This document shows, in pieces, positions 3,006 to 5,833 of a stretch of 5,833 bases of DNA; the first letter of the stretch is position 1; the number at the start of each line of letters is the position of its first letter. Source of the stretch: an uncultured Lachnospiraceae bacterium (GTDB lineage Bacteria; Bacillota; Clostridia; Lachnospirales; Lachnospiraceae); assembly GCA_910585255.1 (NCBI GenBank), contig CAJUEI010000218.1:1-5833 (forward strand), in the 5' to 3' direction. A program made the position numbers and the translations under genes. Below the pieces are notes generated by a model that did not search any database, was not told the origin of the DNA, and saw nothing but the letters and a program-made list of their open reading frames with translations.

Positions 3006-3830
3006 ATGAGAGATAGCTTTATATTTTATAAAACGTTTTTTGAATGTGTAGAATCGCTTCCAATGAGAAGTGGATATGCCTTATTTATGGCGATATGTGA
3101 ATATGTGTATAATGAAAAGGAACCAGAGCTTTCTGGACCGGCAAGGGCAATGTTTAATCTAATGAGAGCACAAATAGATGCTAACAACAGGAAATATGAA
3201 AATGGGAAAAAAGGCGGCAGACCTAAAGAAGACATTTGCGGTTTTGAAAGCGATGAGATAAATCAAAACCAAATTGAGTTAGAGTTAGATGAAAACCAAG
3301 TGCAAACCGACCGAAAACCTAAACAAAATCAAATAGAAACCAAATTGAAACCTAAGCGAAACCAAACTAAAACCGAATCAAAAGCTAATGTAAATGTAAA
3401 TAGTAATGTAAATGGTAATGCTAATGACACAGAGAATGATAATGCAGATTCTTCGTGTGTGTATTCAAAAGGTACACGGTTTAATGAGTTTTATTCACTA
3501 TATCCAAAAAAGAAAGATATGTTAAAAACACAGGAGGAATATACTCTTCTGCTAGAGACCACGGAATCTCTTTCGGAGGAGAGTTTGTTAGCTGCTGCCA
3601 GAAATTACGCTGGATATTGTCAGATTCTAGTGAAAAAGGAACGATATATTAAAAATCCAGCAAATTGGTTAAAAGATTCCAGCTGGATCGATTACTTGCC
3701 GGAAAATTATCAGGAACCAGAAGTTGAGGTGATAGAAAAACCTGTGAAACAAAAACAAAGCTCATTTCAATTTAAAAGCCGAGAGTATCAGTTTAATGAT
3801 TTGGAGCGACAACTTTTAGGGGTTAAATAA
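3006..3830 (+). CDS. Phage replisome organiser / replication initiator with DUF6291-type N-terminus, 274 aa
   Basis: Residues 1-74 (MRDSFIFYKTFFECVESLPM to ANNRKYENGKKGGRPK) match the DUF6291 domain of phage replication proteins, including SFIFYxxFxE, EPELSGxARAMF and the basic YENGKKGGRPK tail. Residues 75-150 are a low-complexity linker built of an 11-residue repeat starting NQ at 97, 108 and 119, followed by an Asn-rich run (NVNVNSNVNGNAND). Residues 156-230 (RFNEFYSLYPKK, AARNYAGY, YIKNPANWLKD) match the C-terminal region of phage replisome organisers that probably recruit the host helicase or loader. ATG 3006 has a GGAGGAAGGA ribosome site. Its role is inferred from the family: binding the phage origin and starting replication. 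Its linker DNA carries tandem iterons, so the gene probably contains its own origin, as in lambda O. Confidence 0.82.
   Translation: MRDSFIFYKTFFECVESLPMRSGYALFMAICEYVYNEKEPELSGPARAMFNLMRAQIDANNRKYENGKKGGRPKEDICGFESDEINQNQIELELDENQVQTDRKPKQNQIETKLKPKRNQTKTESKANVNVNSNVNGNANDTENDNADSSCVYSKGTRFNEFYSLYPKKKDMLKTQEEYTLLLETTESLSEESLLAAARNYAGYCQILVKKERYIKNPANWLKDSSWIDYLPENYQEPEVEVIEKPVKQKQSSFQFKSREYQFNDLERQLLGVK
3292..3390 (+). repeat. Nine tandem 11-bp iterons inside the initiator gene (putative origin)
   Basis: The first C of the ACC core falls at 3296, 3307, 3318, 3329 (ATC variant), 3340, 3351, 3362, 3373 and 3384 (AGC variant): exactly 11 bp each time. The unit consensus is RAAACCNAANN. Because 11 bp is out of step with codons, three units give one 33-bp, 11-codon repeat, which explains the protein repeat at residues 97-129. 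One more core (3269) lies upstream out of phase. Short head-to-tail iterons in a replication gene are typical initiator-binding sites; this role is inferred. Confidence 0.7.
3391..3450 (+). other. AT-rich repeat next to the iterons (possible unwinding element)
   Basis: The iterons run directly into a purine/AT-rich stretch of GTAAAT and GTAATG hexamers encoding the Asn-rich linker, ending in AATGACACAGAGAATG. The order iterons then AT-rich DNA within the initiator gene matches lambda-type origins, where the AT-rich part melts first. The last 28 bp (3423-3450) recur unchanged at 4305-4332. Confidence 0.45.
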
Positions 3831-3908
3831 ACTTGTTATAGTTCTTTTCTATTTTTGATATAACATAATAGACTAATTTTGATTGGTTTTTAAAGGAGGA
3901 AGTGTATT

Positions 3909-4214
3909 TTGGGTTATATGGTATACGAGGTAACAGATTTACAAAATGGACAATGTACAGAGGGGACTGCTGCTGCTTTGTCTAGGATGACAGGGGCGAG
4001 TAAATCTATTATTAATAGCTTAGCCAGAGAGAATAAGACGTATAAGAAGAGGTTTAAATTTCGGATGCTGCCGGAAGAAGTAAAACGGAAACGTAAATTA
4101 AAAAATATAGAAGAGCAGTGGATAGAGGTTTGTCAAATTTATAGTGAATTAAAAGCAGGAAAAAGGAATATTCAAAAGGCAGCAGATGGGAAGTTGTATG
4201 CAGTGAAAGTGTGA
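3909..4214 (+). CDS. NUMOD1-like small phage protein, 101 aa
   Basis: AAAGGAGGA (3892-3900) places the start at TTG 3909, 9 nt from GGAGG; ATG 3918, three codons on, is 18 nt away and too far. The product begins MGYMVYEVTDLQNGQCTEGT. Residues 5-52 (YEVTDLQNGQ, EGTAAALSRMTGASKSIINS, KRFKF) follow the pattern of NUMOD1-like DNA-binding modules: a beta strand naming a 'tdl.ng', a helix-turn-helix 'taa.l...tG.sks.i', then a basic strand. Residues 55-90 are a basic then acidic helix (EEVKRKRKLKNIEEQWIEV). In phages these modules occur alone or attached to homing nucleases; no nuclease is visible here. It sits between the iteron array and its decayed copy. Sequence-specific DNA binding is likely; the target is unknown. 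Confidence 0.65.
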   Translation: MGYMVYEVTDLQNGQCTEGTAAALSRMTGASKSIINSLARENKTYKKRFKFRMLPEEVKRKRKLKNIEEQWIEVCQIYSELKAGKRNIQKAADGKLYAVKV

Positions 4215-4217
4215 AGT

Positions 4218-4353
4218 AAAACCAAATGCAAACCGACCAAAAACCTAAATAAAACCAAACTGAAACCTAATGATAATGTAAATGTAAATGATACTAATAA
4301 TGTAAATGACACAGAGAATGATAATGCAGATTTTTCGTACATACAAAGGTACT
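4218..4353 (+). pseudogene. Decayed copy of the initiator linker, keeping five iterons
   Basis: This non-coding stretch is a shortened copy of 3292-3474. Units starting at 4218, 4229, 4240, 4251 and 4262 match iterons of the initiator gene with the ACC core exactly every 11 bp (first C at 4222, 4233, 4244, 4255, 4266). The AT-rich GTAAAT part, 28 identical bases (4305-4332 = 3423-3450) and a diverged GGTAC end follow. Read in the parental frame it has TAA in place of GAA at the start, another TAA at 4249 and more stops, so it no longer encodes protein. About four internal units are missing relative to the parent. It may be a relic of a second initiator gene or a kept second set of initiator-binding sites. 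Confidence 0.75.
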
Positions 4354-4382
4354 TAGAAAATTATAAAAAATGAGGTGAGGTT

Positions 4383-5138
4383 ATGAGATTGATTAACGCA
4401 GAAGAATTAAAAAAACAAATTACAGCAATGGCTATTGCAAACAATTATCCGGTAGATAAGGTTAATAAGATGTGTAAACTAATTGATTGTCAACCAACGG
4501 TTTATGATGTGGATAAGGTTATTCAGAAAGAGGGTTTAAAGGAACAAGGCGAGTTGCTGAAATTACCCTGTGCAGTGGGAGACATGGTTTATGATGTCGT
4601 TTTCTGTAGCGATGAGAAATATCGTATTTTTGAAATGAAAGTCTGTCATATAAATCCGTTCGGAGATGTAAGAAAAGGCAAGATTTGGAATGTATACTTG
4701 GAGGATGGCTGCACGAAAGCATATAGAAGTTTTTACAATTTTGGTAAAACCGTTTTCCTCACACGCAAAGAAGCAGAGGCTAAGTTAGCAGCAGTAAATA
4801 TGGAGTTAGAAAGTTTGTATGAAGCAGCGGAGGATTGCGGCGATGGGTGGATGTACTGTGGTGATGGTTGCGGAGGTGGGTGGATATATTGCGGTGATGG
4901 GAAGAATATGCCAGAGGAACATGACAGTATATTTGCAAAGCTGAAGGGTACAGATAAGTGGAGTGACGTGATGTTTGAAAAGAGTTCAGCTGATGTGAAT
5001 GTTACAATAGAATTTGAGGATGGAAAGAGAACAACTAAAACTTTGCATACTATTGATGGAGAATGGAACGGAGGACAAAGAGGGGTAAAATTTAAGGTTG
5101 TTGCATGGCAACCGCTACCCGAACCCTATCGATCATAA
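4383..5138 (+). CDS. DUF551-like phage protein with Cys-rich tandem insert, 251 aa
   Basis: GAGGTGAGG (4373-4381) precedes ATG 4383. The N-terminus (MRLINAEELKKQI, then LIDCQPTVYDVDKVIQ, 33-48) is the 'RLIDADALK...QPTAYDVDKV' module common in Clostridia phage proteins. Residues 62-135 (GDMVYDVVFCSDEKYRIF to FGKTVFLTRKEAEAKL) form a small beta domain often found next to it. Residues 174-248 (MPEEHDSIFAKLKGTDKWSD to VVAWQPLPEPY) match the DUF551-type end with its closing W-PLPEP motif. The inserted 152-173 carries a tandem CGDGWMYCGDG / CGGGWIYCGDG. No enzyme motif is visible. It is the accessory type of gene that varies between related phages; function unknown. It is probably co-transcribed with the YopX-like gene, 21 bp downstream. 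Confidence 0.75.
   Translation: MRLINAEELKKQITAMAIANNYPVDKVNKMCKLIDCQPTVYDVDKVIQKEGLKEQGELLKLPCAVGDMVYDVVFCSDEKYRIFEMKVCHINPFGDVRKGKIWNVYLEDGCTKAYRSFYNFGKTVFLTRKEAEAKLAAVNMELESLYEAAEDCGDGWMYCGDGCGGGWIYCGDGKNMPEEHDSIFAKLKGTDKWSDVMFEKSSADVNVTIEFEDGKRTTKTLHTIDGEWNGGQRGVKFKVVAWQPLPEPYRS
4836..4901 (+). repeat. 33-bp in-frame tandem duplication (Cys-Gly-Asp-Gly motif)
   Basis: Two 33-bp units, 4836-4868 and 4869-4901, encode CGDGWMYCGDG and CGGGWIYCGDG. They differ at several third positions, so the duplication is not brand new. Four cysteines result in the pattern C-X6-C-X3-C-X6-C. Either a slippage expansion of a linker or a small metal- or disulfide-bound loop. Confidence 0.7.
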
Positions 5139-5159
5139 CCACAAAGGAGTAGATAAAAA

Positions 5160-5645
5160 ATGTATCATTTACAAAGAGCGAAACAATTAGAAGATGGTGT
5201 TTGGATAGAAGGAAGTTTTGTTAAGCAAATGGACGGGAAGGCAGCAGAGCAGGAGGTTTTTATTCCAATAAAATCCAATGAAACGACAAAGAAATTCTTT
5301 CCTATTCAAACATGGTCTTTAGTAGATAGGAATACCGTTTGTTCTTTTACAGGAAAGGTAGATTGGAGAGGAGAGAAGATCTGGGAGTACGATTTGATCA
5401 GGGACCGATTTGGCAGTATATATCTTGTTTGTTGGAATCCAGTTCAGTACGCTTACTATGGGATTCTGTTAAAACGGAATGATGGAAGACAAGTGCGGGG
5501 TTGCTTTCGGATGGGAGCGTTTCGATCTTCCGATTTGGAACGAATGGGTTCTATTTTGGATCAGGAACGTATAGAAGGGAGATGGATTACTTATTTTAGT
5601 CAATGGATTTGTCGTATGGCTTTTTATGGATGGTTTAGGAGATAG
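5160..5645 (+). CDS. YopX-like phage protein, 161 aa, with unusual C-terminus
   Basis: AAAGGAG (5143-5149) lies 10 nt before ATG 5160. Residues 54-82 (LVDRNTVCSFTGKVDWRG, EKIWEYDLI) match the hallmark of the YopX family: 'ID..TVCQYTGL.D..GKKIFEGDIV'. The first 50 residues carry a GxWIEGSFVK strand and the PIQTWSLVD lead-in usual in these proteins. The expected end is the 'EVIGNIYDNPEL' stretch, seen here as ERMGSILDQERIE (127-139). About 20 further residues (RWITYFSQWICRMAFYGWFR) are aromatic and basic and do not look like the family, suggesting the normal stop was lost or the end recombined. YopX proteins are common in Firmicutes phages with no agreed function. Last gene before a strong terminator. 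Confidence 0.8.
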   Translation: MYHLQRAKQLEDGVWIEGSFVKQMDGKAAEQEVFIPIKSNETTKKFFPIQTWSLVDRNTVCSFTGKVDWRGEKIWEYDLIRDRFGSIYLVCWNPVQYAYYGILLKRNDGRQVRGCFRMGAFRSSDLERMGSILDQERIEGRWITYFSQWICRMAFYGWFRR

Positions 5646-5656
5646 CGTAGTTCCTT

Positions 5657-5692
5657 TTTATCTTTTGGTATGATATAATTTCAAAAGATAAA
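5657..5692 (+). other. 11-bp stem hairpin overlapping the terminator
   Basis: TTTATCTTTTG (5657-5667) pairs perfectly with CAAAAGATAAA (5682-5692). The right arm is also the left outer arm of the terminator that follows, so the two folds exclude each other. The loop contains TGATATAAT, an extended -10-like box without a good -35. Confidence 0.5.
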
Positions 5693-5729
5693 CCAGGCAG
5701 CGAAAGGATTCCGCTGCCTGATTTATCTT
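5685..5729. terminator. Strong bidirectional terminator between convergent genes
   Basis: CAGGCAGCG (5694-5702) pairs with CGCTGCCTG (5712-5720), a perfect 9-bp stem with a 9-nt loop. AAGATAAA (5685-5692) and TTTATCTT (5722-5729) extend it by 8 bp past one C-A mismatch. T-rich flanks exist on both strands (TTTATCTT rightward, TTTATCTTTT leftward). It ends the YopX-like operon and the leftward Xre gene, whose stop codon lies in its right arm. Confidence 0.85.
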
Positions 5730-5833
5730 AACGGCATAATTCATCTAGTGAGACATGAAGAGCATTTGCTAATTTTATTAAAGTAGATACTCGCCCATCT
5801 CCTCGGGCTTCCAAATCTTCAATTGTTCGTTTT
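5728..5833 (-). CDS. Xre-family HTH protein, C-terminal part only
   Basis: The last 34 or so residues are visible, ending VSTLIKLANALHVSLDELCR before TAA (5730-5728); the start lies right of the window. Upstream in the protein KRTIEDLEARGDGR is the end of a recognition helix and the turn after it, and the closing helices match Cro/CI-type domains (the usual form is 'TLxKIAxALxVSxDELL'). The stop sits in the arm of the shared terminator. It converges on the YopX-like operon. Likely a short one-domain regulator; role unknown. Confidence 0.75.
   Translation of the reverse strand, partial: KRTIEDLEARGDGRVSTLIKLANALHVSLDELCR

Noticed and set aside
3026..3235. Minus-strand 69-codon frame
   Set aside because: Lies wholly inside the well-supported replisome organiser gene; its hydrophobic look comes from the complement of a charged sequence.
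3292..3390. CRISPR array
   Set aside because: Units are 11 bp and directly adjoining without spacers; they are iterons or coding repeats.
3833..3869. Promoter upstream of the NUMOD1-like gene (TTTTTGATATAAC)
   Set aside because: An extended -10-like box exists, but no -35 at the right distance; TGTTAT/ATAACA (3835-3865) is an equally likely hairpin. Not strong enough to annotate.
4519..4722. Minus-strand 67-codon frame
   Set aside because: Lies wholly inside the DUF551-like gene, with no ribosome site.

Overview
The window looks like the early (regulation and replication) region of a prophage, or a closely related integrative element, in a low-GC Firmicute. A gut Clostridia/Lachnospiraceae-type host is most likely. 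The reasons are an AT-rich composition with strong AGGAGG-type ribosome sites, mostly TAA/TAG stops, many tiny tightly packed genes, four small Cro/CI-type (Xre) DNA-binding proteins, a DUF6291-type replisome organiser, and the YopX-like and DUF551-like accessory proteins common in phages of this group. No integrase, terminase or structural gene is present, and no host lineage can be proven from the window alone.

Left end (1-412): a leftward Xre repressor, cut by the window edge, faces a rightward early operon. The divergent promoters carry two copies of a TTGTY-TATC-AACAA operator-like site, one over each promoter, which is the layout of a phage genetic switch. Early operon (413-1007): three small proteins of unknown function and a 7-codon leader ORF, ending at a GC-rich hairpin that faces a leftward zinc-ribbon protein (1037-1222) with its own promoter.

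Middle (1300-2231): two tRNA-like elements of near-identical layout (1306-1371 and 1723-1788) bracket two tiny ORFs in one frame, separated by a single TAG. A coiled-coil phage protein follows. Second switch (2367-2941): two small Xre genes converge and overlap at their 3' ends. The leftward one reads away from a striking palindromic control region. There a full-consensus rightward promoter (TTGACA-17-TATAAT) carries the palindrome GACCGAATCGGTC between its -35 and -10 boxes, with a second inverted copy 30 bp downstream.

Replication module (3006-4353): the replisome organiser gene carries, in its low-complexity linker, nine tandem 11-bp iterons followed by an AT-rich repeat. This is the layout of a lambda-type origin inside the initiator gene. 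A decayed copy of the same segment lies about 0.9 kb downstream (4218-4353). It has lost its reading frame, but five iterons remain in exact 11-bp phase. A NUMOD1-like small protein sits between them. Right end (4383-5833): a DUF551-like protein with a tandem Cys-rich duplication, a YopX-like protein, a strong bidirectional hairpin terminator, and the 3' end of a fourth Xre gene coming from the right.

The most interesting items are the iteron array and its non-coding twin, the paired tRNA-like elements, and the operator inside the consensus promoter.
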